Translations under genes and position numbers: made by a program
The notes under the pieces: generated by a model
The model's input: the letters and a program-made list of their open reading frames with translations, nothing else
Database searches by the model: none
Told to the model about the DNA's origin: nothing
Source of the DNA: Hyphomicrobium sp.
Lineage (GTDB): Bacteria > Pseudomonadota > Alphaproteobacteria > Rhizobiales > Hyphomicrobiaceae
DNA length: 63,193 bases
Assembly: GCA_022843145.1 (NCBI GenBank)
Contig: JALHOF010000022.1
Span: forward strand, 1-63,193
Direction: 5' to 3'
Part shown: positions 9,703 to 17,426 of the stretch, in pieces
Layout: every line of letters begins with the position of its first letter
Position numbering within the stretch: position 1 is the first letter of the stretch

Positions 9703-11070
9703 GTGAACGACCGGGGACATCCCTGACATTTTGAACCGGCAACATCCCTGACACTATTCGCTCTCTGTTCTAGCCGGTTTCGAGGTGGAGCGCAGCCGCG
9801 CACGCGGCGGAGCGAAGCGTCGGAACCGGCCGGCCGCATCGAGCAGCCCGAGGTCGCGGCTCATGAAGCGCACCACATGGCAGCCAGCGTCGTGCTCGTC
9901 GTGCCGAAGGCGCGCTTCCACCGCGACGAGGCCGACCGTCTCGCGCGCCAGAGCCTCGCCGACGAACACGGTCTCGCCGCGCCAACGGATGGTGCCGTCG
10001 TGGCGCACGCGGCGAACCTCGTGATCCGGGTCGTACCAGGGCTCGTCGATCTTTATCGGCAGCCCGCGCCGTGGCGGCGTCCAGCAACTCGCCGGCGTCG
10101 TCTGCCCTAGAGCCTCGTGCGGGCGCTCTTCGTTGTACTCGCGGCGGAATAGGTTGAACCGCACCTGCTGCTGCTGCCACGTCTCGGCCGGCGGCTTCGT
10201 CGTCGCGTCCTTCAACGTGCGATGCATGCGCTCGTGGCGACCGTTGTCCTGCGGCGAAGCCGGCGGAATGAAGCGCGGCTCTATCCCTAACTTCATGAGC
10301 CACACCGACAGCCGCGAAAGGCCGCCTCCACCTGTCGATCCGAACGGCGATCCATTGTCGGAGCGGATCGCGTCGGGCAGCCCGATCTCACCGAAAACCC
10401 TTGTCAGCACGGCTTTCACGCCATCGTGCGTCGGCGGCGTGATGCGAATGCCGACCAGATAGCGGCTCGCCGTGTCCGATACAGTGAGCGGGTCCACCCG
10501 CTTGCCGTCGCGCGTGCGGAACCAGCCTTTGAAGTCCATCGCCCACTCGCCGTTGGGCACTTCCGAGCCGGCGACGATCTCGCCTTGCGCAAGCGGCCGG
10601 CGCTGGCGCAGCTTCGCTTCGATCAGCCCGGAGCGCTTCAGGATGTCGCCGATAGTCGACACGGCGGGCCACGCGACATCGGGGCGGGCAAGCACGAGGC
10701 GCGCGCGGAGTTTCTTCGGCCCGAAGCGCGGGAAGCGGCGGCGCTCGGCGACGATGCCTGCGATCACATCGGCCGGCGTCGCGTGAGGACACGATCTCGG
10801 CGCGCGGCTCCTGTCCTCGAACCAGCGCTCGTCGCCCGCGTCGCGGCGGCGCTTCCACTCGTAAAACGTAGTCCGGCTGACGCCGTAGTTCGCGGCCAGC
10901 TCGGCGACCGTGAAGACCCCGCATTCGTAGGCTCTCAGCAACGCGACGCGCTCTTCCATCCGACAGGTCTCCTTGAAGGGCATCGCCCGAATCTCCCAGT
11001 GATTCGAACGAGCTTCGCCTGTCAGGGATGCTCCCAGTCTATTCTGTAAGGGATGTCCCCGGTCGTTCAC
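9703..11070 (-). mobile_element. IS481-family insertion sequence
   Basis: The element is bounded by inverted repeats reading GTGAACGACCGGGGACATCC at the left and its reverse complement at the right (ending at 11070). Inside each end is a second copy of the short motif CATCCCTGACA or its complement (9737-9753 and 11021-11031), probably extra transposase-binding sites. It holds one transposase gene on the minus strand. It sits exactly at the core/tip boundary of RHS cassette 5. A target duplication is not clear from the flanks. Confidence 0.88.
9754..10983 (-). CDS. IS481-family DDE transposase
   Basis: ATG at 10983 (MPFKETCRMEERVALLRAY) is preferred over the longer frame reaching 11097, because the upstream codons lie in the terminal repeats. 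The N-terminus has a helix-turn-helix (FTVAELAANYGVSRTTFYEW). The integrase core has Asp in WAMDFKG, Asp in IRSDNGSPF and Glu in HERMHRTLKD, in the usual D-D-35-E order, and the rve-3 type segment FRREYNEERPHEALG. About 410 residues is longer than many IS481 transposases, and the extra C-terminal part is a beta-rich domain. The frame is uninterrupted and looks functional. Confidence 0.92.
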   Translation of the reverse strand: MPFKETCRMEERVALLRAYECGVFTVAELAANYGVSRTTFYEWKRRRDAGDERWFEDRSRAPRSCPHATPADVIAGIVAERRRFPRFGPKKLRARLVLARPDVAWPAVSTIGDILKRSGLIEAKLRQRRPLAQGEIVAGSEVPNGEWAMDFKGWFRTRDGKRVDPLTVSDTASRYLVGIRITPPTHDGVKAVLTRVFGEIGLPDAIRSDNGSPFGSTGGGGLSRLSVWLMKLGIEPRFIPPASPQDNGRHERMHRTLKDATTKPPAETWQQQQVRFNLFRREYNEERPHEALGQTTPASCWTPPRRGLPIKIDEPWYDPDHEVRRVRHDGTIRWRGETVFVGEALARETVGLVAVEARLRHDEHDAGCHVVRFMSRDLGLLDAAGRFRRFAPPRARLRSTSKPARTESE

Positions 11071-11218
11071 AGGCAATCGGACGTCTGTGCTCAGCATACT
11101 CGGAGGAAGTAGGTTCCGTAGCCTCGGTCGCGTTGCATCACGCGGCTTCGCTGGCGTCGGGTTGATTCTTGCGGCGAAAGACGCTGCAGATATAGCTGCC
11201 TGCTTGGCGCGGAATTAG
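11071..11218 (+). pseudogene. Severed toxin tip of RHS cassette 5
   Basis: Immediately right of the IS481 element, one frame reads GNRTSVLSILGGSRF, then SLGRVASRGFAGVGLILAA and ends LARN at a TAG codon (11216-11218). With the IS removed, the boundary would read VDPxGN, restoring the conserved Gly that follows the RHS boundary in the other cassettes. This frame is therefore taken as the tip, about 48 residues long. It is short and hydrophobic, so the tip may itself be truncated or act on membranes. The target is unknown. Confidence 0.62.
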
Positions 11219-11224
11219 CGCCAG

Positions 11225-11560
11225 ATGTCCCAAGTTTTGTCCGCGGATGCGAAGTACCTTTTGCGGCAATGGGGGTGCTCGGAAAAACAAATTTCACATC
11301 TGACGCCGCGCAGCTGCATTGTGAACGATCTGGGAATAAAAGGCGACGACCTTTGCGACGTCATGGAGCTATTGGTTCTTGTCTACGAGGTCGATTTAGC
11401 CAGCTTCCAGATTGACAACTACTCGCCAAGCGAGGGAGAACTCCTATCTCTTGCGCCAATTCTTCGATGGATTTTTAGGCAACCGAAACGAAGATATAGA
11501 CGCTTGCCACTTAGTGTTATTGCAGAGAGCATCGCGATGAAGCGCTGGGCGGACCCATAA
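11225..11560 (+). CDS. DUF1493-family protein, likely immunity protein for cassette 5
   Basis: The 111-residue product starts 7 bp after the severed tip. It has the DUF1493 pattern: a structured N-terminus, DLGIKGDDLCDVMELL, VDLASFQIDNYSPSEGELL and a C-terminal LPLSVIAESIAMKRW. DUF1493 proteins resemble acyl-carrier-protein-like helical folds and are often found after polymorphic toxin tips as immunity proteins. It remains intact although its toxin has been cut off from the RHS core by the IS481 element. Confidence 0.72.
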   Translation: MSQVLSADAKYLLRQWGCSEKQISHLTPRSCIVNDLGIKGDDLCDVMELLVLVYEVDLASFQIDNYSPSEGELLSLAPILRWIFRQPKRRYRRLPLSVIAESIAMKRWADP

Positions 11561-11620
11561 TGACCAAAAATGTCGAATCCGACTTTCCACGGTCGCGTTG
11601 GTGTGGCGGTCGTTTGATGA

Positions 11621-12078
11621 TCGATGCGCACGTTCACCAACGACGGCGCGGGCAATATTACCTCCGACGTGCGCTCGGGCTCGACCTACACCTACGGCAC
11701 CAACGCGCGCGGCCGCCTCGCCACCGTCCACCAGGACGGCAATCTCAAGGGCAGCTACAGCTACAACAGCCTCGAACAGCTCGCGTCGCGCGTCGTCACC
11801 AACAGCGGCCCGTTCGACGGCACCGTCCACACCACGCAGGACCGCAACGTCATCGCCGAGGCCGACGGCACGACGGGCGTGGTGGCGAAGGAATACATCT
11901 GGCTGCCCGGTGCGGGGTATGCCGGGACAGATTTGCCGGTTGGCGTCGTCGACGTGGCCGGCACCGCGACGCCGGAGCTGCTCTATGTCAACGCCGACCA
12001 CCTCGGCCGCCCCATTCGCCTGACCGACCCGGCGAAAGTCACCGCCTGGGCCGTCGAGTGGCTGCCCTGGGGCGGCGT
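11621..12078 (+). pseudogene. RHS core fragment 6, truncated before the tip
   Basis: Homology runs from RTFTNDGAGNITSDVRSGS to AVEWLPWGGV, where it stops at about 12078 and unrelated sequence follows. One codon is missing in the QDRNVIAEADG segment compared with QDRSGNVIAEADG. Neither the DPxG boundary nor a tip is present. The break lies 50 bp from the end of abiEii, so it probably marks the edge of the DNA that brought in the AbiE system and relaxase fragment. Confidence 0.83.
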
Positions 12079-12127
12079 GTGGCGACAGCGACAGCATCGC
12101 CGCCGTTTCGCCCCCGGGAAAGCCCTG

Positions 12128-13012
12128 TCATTCCGGCGTTCGCCGTTGAGTCAGTCCAGCTGCAGCCAATGCGCGCGGCATCAGGAACGCCGCGAGATCG
12201 GCCGTAACCACATCGAGTGATCCAGGGTCGACGGCCACGTCGGTGACAAACGCGCGCCATTGTCGTTGCTTGCGCTCATCCGTTGCGAACGCGGCTGTGA
12301 ACGCATCTGGCGCTTCGATTGGGATAGGTGTGGCGCGCCGTGCAAAGGTGGCGGCGATCGCGCGTGGCAGCCGGTCGTCGTCGTAGGCAAAGGACCGGCT
12401 GAGCACCCAGATGTCATAGAAGTCCTTCATGCGGCTATTGGTGCGACCGAGCGCAACCATCGCCTGGAATTTCTCGGCAATGACGGTTTCCCTGGCATAG
12501 GCGCGCAGCGTCGGCACCGGCATATCGAGCATGACCGGGTAGTCGACGGTTTCGGCACCCGGTTCGAGCGTGTCGCCGAAACCAATGTCCACAACGACGC
12601 TGACACGCGCGCCGCCAATGGTGGCCGTGGTACGAAGGCGCAAGCCGCCGTAGATCATGTCTTCGCGAATTCGATCGACCCGCAACCCGTCACCATCGAA
12701 ATCGACGCCGTCATCGCGGTTGCCGGCGAGGATCGCGCGGAACGTTGCAAGGATGTCGTCCGGGCTCGGGTCGCCGAACCCGAGCAAGTCGAGATCGCGC
12801 GTGGCGCGGTGGGGTTGGTGCAACCACGTCGTCAACAGCATCGCACCCTTCAGGACAAAGCGTTCGGCGTGGGGCGATACGCTCAATCGGTAGAGCAATC
12901 GCTCGAGCGCATAGCGTGTCAGCACCAGATCGAACGTCTGCCCGTTCAACTGGGAGAGCGTGAGTAGCCGCGCGCGGACCGATGCGCCGATGTTCTTGAC
13001 CTGTTTACCCAT
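12128..13012 (-). CDS. abiEii: AbiEii-type nucleotidyltransferase toxin
   Basis: The 294-residue protein is of the AbiEii family (type IV toxin-antitoxin and phage abortive infection). Visible family features are FVLKGAMLLTTW, the nucleotidyltransferase metal motif RATRDLDLLGFG, a later conserved block FQAMVALGRTNSRMKDFYD and ERFVLKGA upstream. Members transfer nucleotides to target RNAs such as tRNA. The start overlaps the end of abiEi by 8 bp, so the two are translationally coupled. The frame is intact. It lies between the truncated RHS fragment and abiEi and is transcribed leftwards. Confidence 0.9.
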   Translation of the reverse strand: MGKQVKNIGASVRARLLTLSQLNGQTFDLVLTRYALERLLYRLSVSPHAERFVLKGAMLLTTWLHQPHRATRDLDLLGFGDPSPDDILATFRAILAGNRDDGVDFDGDGLRVDRIREDMIYGGLRLRTTATIGGARVSVVVDIGFGDTLEPGAETVDYPVMLDMPVPTLRAYARETVIAEKFQAMVALGRTNSRMKDFYDIWVLSRSFAYDDDRLPRAIAATFARRATPIPIEAPDAFTAAFATDERKQRQWRAFVTDVAVDPGSLDVVTADLAAFLMPRALAAAGLTQRRTPE

Positions 13013-13622
13013 TGGCGGTCAGTGCCTCCAGGTAGGGTCGGACCACGGTACCGATGCCGCCGCGCTCGGCGTGACGGGCGATCTCAGCCGGCGTCGTCTT
13101 ACGTTGCCGTAGTGCTTCCTGAAGCCCTTCGATTGCGACGGATACGCCGACGGTTCTGCGATGCCTGAAGCAATCGGCGATGGTTTTCGCGATCGCAAAT
13201 ATTCTGACCGGCACGCCCTCGATGACATACGTTTCGACACTGTCGGTGAGGAGTGCCGGAGCAAACCGAACGATCCGCAGGGGTGGCCGATCAGCTTTAG
13301 GCAACCAGTCCTTGGTGCCAATGGCCAGCCAGATGCGCCGTGGCAGTTGATCGGTGAGGCCGTGGAACGCCAGCGCCGAGGTGAGACAAACGACGCCTTT
13401 GGGCACCCGCTTGGCGGCTTCGGCCAGGCTGTGGTGGACGTCGAGATCGGCATCGGGAAGCTGATAGAGCCCGCGCGCGAGGCGAACGACCTCGCCGGCT
13501 TTTTCCATACGGCTGATAGTGGCGGCCGTGACGCCGGCCGCACGCAGCTCGGATAGGCGCGCGATCCCGTGCTTGGCGAGCAGGCCACGGGCTTGTCGGC
13601 GTTGAAGACTGGGTCGCGACAT
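13005..13622 (-). CDS. abiEi: AbiEi antitoxin / transcriptional repressor
   Basis: The protein begins MSRPSLQRRQARGLLAKHG (ATG at 13622; an ATG at 13637 is also possible). It has the winged-helix N-terminal domain of AbiEi (LSELRAAGVTAATISRMEKAG, VVRLARGLYQLPDA) and the C-terminal AbiEi_1 domain (VETYVIEGVPVRIFAIAKTIADCFRHR). AbiEi proteins neutralise AbiEii and repress their own promoter. A palindrome with 6-bp arms lies 37 bp upstream of the start and is a good operator candidate. A second, truncated copy of this gene's start lies at 33.7 kb. Confidence 0.9.
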   Translation of the reverse strand: MSRPSLQRRQARGLLAKHGIARLSELRAAGVTAATISRMEKAGEVVRLARGLYQLPDADLDVHHSLAEAAKRVPKGVVCLTSALAFHGLTDQLPRRIWLAIGTKDWLPKADRPPLRIVRFAPALLTDSVETYVIEGVPVRIFAIAKTIADCFRHRRTVGVSVAIEGLQEALRQRKTTPAEIARHAERGGIGTVVRPYLEALTANG

Positions 13623-13658
13623 TGATACAAAAACCATGATGATGGGACCTATAGTACG

Positions 13659-13672
13659 ATGATATGTATCAT
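13659..13672. promoter_or_regulatory. Candidate AbiEi operator palindrome
   Basis: ATGATA and TATCAT arms are separated by TG. On the minus strand a TACTAT hexamer (13649-13654) that could act as a -10 box lies directly downstream, so a protein bound here would cover the promoter. AbiEi family members are known to bind inverted repeats in their own promoter. Confidence 0.5.
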
Positions 13673-13738
13673 GGGCACCAACCGGGCGGAACAGCTTCAT
13701 GCGGACCGTTGGTGCGTAGTGGCGTCATCCCAAACTGT

Positions 13739-14166
13739 TCACCCCCGCGCCGGCAGCCCTCGCCAACGATCCAGCGTCCAGGTCGTCCGGTTCGGGCCGA
13801 CGATCCCCGATACGGCGAGCCCCCGCATCGGCTCGAGCGCCGGCTTCCAGGGGACGAGCGTGAACGTGTCCTCGCGGCGGATGACGGCGATCTTTCCGGT
13901 GGGCGTCGAAAGCGCGCGATTATAGATACCAGAGATGCGAACTCCTGGCGTGGCAGGCATGAACGCGGCGCCGAGATGCTTGGACAGGTCCTTGACCAGC
14001 CGCTCGGTCTCGAGCTTGCGCAGCCCGGTCAGCATCCCGGGCAACGGCGTGACGGCGCCGTCGCCGGCAACCTTCGCCAGCTGCCGTTCGGCGAGCCATC
14101 GCCCGCGGGCTGAGATCGTCGCACGCAGCTCGGTCGCGAACCCGCGCAGCCCTGGTTCCGGCTCGC
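13739..14166 (-). pseudogene. Relaxase 3' fragment (copy 1)
   Basis: Residues from EPGLRGFATELRATISARG to the C-terminal TTWTLDRWRGLPARG closely match the end of the intact relaxase at 33866-35608, with scattered substitutions. Homology stops at about 14166, and the frame upstream to 14458 encodes unrelated residues. The gene is thus a 3' fragment lacking the HUH catalytic domain. Like the intact copy, it is followed on the same strand by an abiEi gene after about 120 bp, so the fragment marks one end of a duplicated ICE segment. Confidence 0.85.
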
Positions 14167-14241
14167 CCACTCCAAGCGCAGGCCACGCCGCCCAAAGACC
14201 GAGCCGCCATCGGACGAGTCTGCTCAGGCGTAAGGCTCGAA

Positions 14242-14279
14242 AAGCAAGAAGGCCACCGATATCGGGGGCCTTCTTGCTT
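14242..14279. terminator. Near-perfect 38-bp palindrome, terminator-like
   Basis: The arms AAGCAAGAAGGCC and GGCCTTCTTGCTT enclose CCGATATCGG, itself palindromic; only one base pair is mismatched across the whole 38 bp. The left arm is preceded by A residues and the right arm is followed by GCGC rather than a T run, so a factor-independent terminator would work better leftwards. It could instead be a mobile repeat. Confidence 0.45.
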
Positions 14280-14484
14280 GCGCATCCCTGCTGCACTTTT
14301 ACTCCGGCCAGCCGCTGCAATATCACTCCGGCGTTGGCAAGCAGGCCATGCTCGAGTTCCAGAGCGGTAAATTCGGCGCGATGGCGTCCTGAAACGTCGG
14401 CGAGCGGCCTCTCAGCAGGTCGCCCGTCGACATCCAATCCACGAGTAATCAGCGCCACAGCTCAATCAGCCAAGGAGAACAACC

Positions 14485-15111
14485 ATGGGCAAACCCTACA
14501 CCCGCCTCGACAAGAACAATGCTGCCATCCTGCTCGTCGAGCATCAGGCCGGACTGCTTTCGCTCGTGCGTGAAATCGATCCCGACAAGTTCAAGAACAA
14601 CGTGCTGGCGCTCGCTGATCTCGCCAAATACTTCAAGCTGCCGACGATCCTGACCACCAGCTTCGAGGACGGCCCCAACGGCCCGCTCATGCCGGAACTC
14701 AAGCAGACCTTCCCCAATGCGCCGTTCATTCCGCGTCCCGGCCAGATCAATGCCTAGGACAACGAGGACTTCGTCAAGGCGGTGAAAGCGACGGGCAAGA
14801 AGCAGCTGATCATCGCCGGTGTCGTGACTGCGGTCTGTGTTGCGTTCCCGGCGCTGTCAGCGCTTGCCGAGGGATACGAGGTGTTCGTCGTCACCGATGC
14901 CTCGGGCACGTTCAACGAACTCACCCGTCATTCGGCGTGGGATCGCATGTCGGCGGCCGGTGCTCAACTCATGACCTGGTTCGGTCTCGCCTGCGAGCTA
15001 CACCGCGACTGGCGCAACGACGTCGAGGGGCTCGGCCCGCTGTTCTCGAACCACATCCCCGACTACCGCATTCTCATCAACGCCTACATGACCGTCAAGA
15101 GTGCGAAGTGA
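14485..15111 (+). pseudogene. YcaC-like isochorismatase-family hydrolase with in-frame amber stop
   Basis: The first 90 residues (MGKPYTRLDKNNAAILLVEH) end at TAG 14755-14757. The same frame continues without a gap to TGA at 15109-15111. Family members have Trp at the stop position (NAWDNEDF), so a single TGG-to-TAG change explains the break. The downstream half keeps the catalytic Cys in VVTAVCVAFPALSAL and the conserved RHSAWDRM segment. A good ribosome site (AAGGAGAACAACC) remains. The upstream frame ending at 14392 (EFQSGKFGAMAS) may be the tail of a lost neighbouring gene, possibly a pirin. Confidence 0.85.
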
Positions 15112-15336
15112 GCATCGGACGGCGCAGTCAGAAGCGCGATATCGAGCCAGAGTGGCAGCCTTTTAAGATTCGTGAGGCCGACGCCGTGGTCTGATTTCGA
15201 GGGACGATGCGAGACGTGCATGAACGGCGTGCGCCGAGGTTGCGGTGAGTTCTTCTTCGTCAAGAAGCGCTCGTTCGATGCCGTCAATGCCGGCATCCCG
15301 CATCGGATCGACTTCGAACAGCCCGTCTCGCGCTGT

Positions 15337-15441
15337 TCATCGGAAGAATACATACTTGATCAAAGAGGCAATGACGAGTGCGAGAACGAGCACGCCGAGC
15401 AGATGCCCGGATCCCATGCCCCAAAGCATTCCATCGTTCAT
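15337..15441 (-). CDS. 34-aa small membrane peptide at end of copper operon
   Basis: This gene is too short for most gene callers. It begins MNDGMLWGMGSGHLLGVL (ATG at 15441) after a strong ribosome site, GGAGGAGTGATCCACC, and ends IKYVFFR. A Met/Trp-containing head is followed by a single membrane helix of about 18 residues and a basic tail. It is the last gene of the minus-strand copper operon, 72 bp after the oxidase. Similar tiny MWGMG-type membrane proteins occur next to copper genes; the Met residues could bind Cu(I), but no function is established. Confidence 0.62.
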   Translation of the reverse strand: MNDGMLWGMGSGHLLGVLVLALVIASLIKYVFFR

Positions 15442-15512
15442 GGTGGATCACTCCTCCTTCGTGTCAGACATGGCCTCCGACGCTCTGCCGAGCGCAAAGC
15501 GCCGAAGGCGCT

Positions 15513-17000
15513 TCACACGATCCGAACCTCGGTCATCATGCCGGTGGCCATGTGATAAAGGTGTTGGCAGTGCAGCAACCATGCGCCTTTCTGTGCGGCG
15601 TCGAAGGCGATCGTCACCGGGGCATGTGGAGGGACAATAACGGTGTCACGTACTGCTCCCGAGAAGCGACGGCCACCGATGGCCACGACCTGAAAGTGGT
15701 GTCCGTGCAGATGCATCGGATGCATCATCATGGTTGGATTCATGAAGGTCATCTCGACGCGCTCGCCGAGCCGCACCTCGAAGGGCTGGTGCTCGCCATG
15801 AACGCGGCCGTTAATGGTCCAGCGATACCCAGGCTCTTCGCCAAGAATCACCATGAACGCTTTATCCGGTTGCCGCTGTGAAAGCGGACCAGTGCCCCGG
15901 ATGAGCGCCTCGAAGCCAAGATCAACCATGCCCTGCGGCTTTTCCGCGTTCGTTGCAAGCTTTCGGATTGTTGCTCCTGGAGTCGACAAGACGATGCCCG
16001 TAACGAACTGCGCCGCCTCGACCTGCGCCAGGACCGGGAACGCACCGCCCTCTCGCGGAATTTCGACGATCAGATCGATGCGCTGGCCCTGCGCCAAGGG
16101 GAAGGTCGGTGCTTCCGTCGGTTGACACGGCGTGCCATCGACAGCAATGCAGCGCGCTGTCAAACCGGGCGTCGATATGAAGAAGGCCGTCGCCGTGCCG
16201 CCATTGATAATCCGCAGTCGAACGCGGCCACCCTTGTCGACATTCACCGTCTCGGGGTCATTCAACGTGCGATCGTTCGCCAAGTATGCATCGTAGCGCA
16301 CGTCATTGGCGTGGGCCATGCTCATCATTCGTCCACTCCCATGTCCGGGCATGGCATGCATCATGCCCGGTCCATGCTGCATCGGGGGCATGCTTTGTGG
16401 CATCTGCTGCGCTTTGGTTGATGTCGCAGCATCATACCCCGCGTGAGCATCGCTGCCGCCCAGCTCGGCGAGAATCTCCTGCGGAGAGCGGAATGCGAAG
16501 TCGTGCAGCATGATGACCACGTCTTGCACGTCGCCGGCATCTTTCTCGCGCGCCACCATCGGTGCGGCCAGCATCTGCTGCTCGGAGAGCGTATGCGAGT
16601 GCATCCAGTGGGTGCCGACCGTCAGCTCGAAGTCGTGAGCATCCGATTGGCCAGGGGATATTGCGCCGCCGCCGGGTCGCGCCCGATCCTGATCGAAGGG
16701 CGCCTTGATCTGCCCGTGCCAATGCATCTGCAAGGGCTCGTCCGTGGCATTGAGCAGGGATCCCGTTAGACGGTCCCCCTCGTTCGCGAAGATGCCCTTC
16801 GCACCGTCCTTGGCGGCGACATTGAAGACCTTGGCGGCACGCCTGTTGACCTCGATCGTGCGCGAGTAGACCTTCAACGCAGGCGCGGCGGCCATGGCGG
16901 GCAACCATGGCGCGCCGGTAGCAAGCACGCCACCGCAGGCGATGCCCGATTGTATGAAGGCCCGGCGGTTCATTGTTTGACGCAACGTGGAGGAGCTCAT
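15513..17000 (-). CDS. Multicopper oxidase, periplasmic (copper resistance)
   Basis: The start at 17000 (MSSSTLRQTMNRRAFIQSG) is chosen for its GGAG at the right spacing. A twin-arginine signal (NRRAFIQ followed by a hydrophobic segment ending AMA) exports the folded protein. Copper ligands are visible in HWHGQIK, HWMHSH, HPMHLHGHHF and HCQHLYHMATGM, covering the type 1, 2 and 3 sites. A Met/His-rich insert around residues 195-230 (PPMQHGPGMMHAMPGHG) resembles the Cu(I)-binding loops of CueO and CopA oxidases. The enzyme most likely oxidises toxic Cu(I) to Cu(II) in the periplasm. It follows the pump genes in one operon. Confidence 0.93.
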   Translation of the reverse strand: MSSSTLRQTMNRRAFIQSGIACGGVLATGAPWLPAMAAAPALKVYSRTIEVNRRAAKVFNVAAKDGAKGIFANEGDRLTGSLLNATDEPLQMHWHGQIKAPFDQDRARPGGGAISPGQSDAHDFELTVGTHWMHSHTLSEQQMLAAPMVAREKDAGDVQDVVIMLHDFAFRSPQEILAELGGSDAHAGYDAATSTKAQQMPQSMPPMQHGPGMMHAMPGHGSGRMMSMAHANDVRYDAYLANDRTLNDPETVNVDKGGRVRLRIINGGTATAFFISTPGLTARCIAVDGTPCQPTEAPTFPLAQGQRIDLIVEIPREGGAFPVLAQVEAAQFVTGIVLSTPGATIRKLATNAEKPQGMVDLGFEALIRGTGPLSQRQPDKAFMVILGEEPGYRWTINGRVHGEHQPFEVRLGERVEMTFMNPTMMMHPMHLHGHHFQVVAIGGRRFSGAVRDTVIVPPHAPVTIAFDAAQKGAWLLHCQHLYHMATGMMTEVRIV

Positions 17001-17023
17001 AATCATCTCCGTGGCAGGACGGC

Positions 17024-17401
17024 TCAGTACTTGGCCTGGGCTGTCAATCCGTCCGGCGCGGTGATCTGGATTGCGCCCTTGGCACCCGGCTTCACGGCTG
17101 CCGGTGCGGTACCGGTTAGCTTCGAGCCTTCGGCCGGCACGAGATCGAAGCGCTGCGATTTTCCGTCAATGACGAGGATGGCGTTGGCCTTGAAGCCAGC
17201 GGCGGGGATCGGCTTGTCATCTTCATCGCTCAGGAACACGGCGACAGTCGGCGTGCCATCGACGACCAGCTCGGCGTGGTACTTGCCGGCATCGACCCTC
17301 AGGCCGCCGTTCTTCCCCTTGGCCGCCTCGTGGGCGAACGCCGCAGGTGCGGCCACGATAGCTGCGGCAAGCGACAGCATGGCAAGGCGAGCTCGGTTCA
17401 T
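17024..17401 (-). CDS. Small periplasmic protein of the copper operon
   Basis: ATG at 17401 is chosen over the longer frame because AGGAGATCGATC precedes it and a signal peptide follows (MNRARLAMLSLAAAIVAAPAAFAHE). The mature part is about 100 residues, beta-rich, with His/Glu at its new N-terminus (HEAAKGKNGG) and blocks such as HAELVVDGTPTVAVFLSDED. It resembles small periplasmic proteins found between Cus-type pumps and oxidases, but no named family is certain. It lies 23 bp upstream of the oxidase gene and 25 bp after the pump gene, so a metal-handling role is inferred from position. Confidence 0.7.
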   Translation of the reverse strand: MNRARLAMLSLAAAIVAAPAAFAHEAAKGKNGGLRVDAGKYHAELVVDGTPTVAVFLSDEDDKPIPAAGFKANAILVIDGKSQRFDLVPAEGSKLTGTAPAAVKPGAKGAIQITAPDGLTAQAKY

Positions 17402-17426
17402 GATCGATCTCCTGGGTTGATTGACG

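Noticed and set aside
13739-14458. Full 239-codon minus-strand gene
   Set aside because: Only the part up to about 14166 is relaxase; the rest is unrelated and covers a strong palindrome, so it is a fragment with a chance extension.
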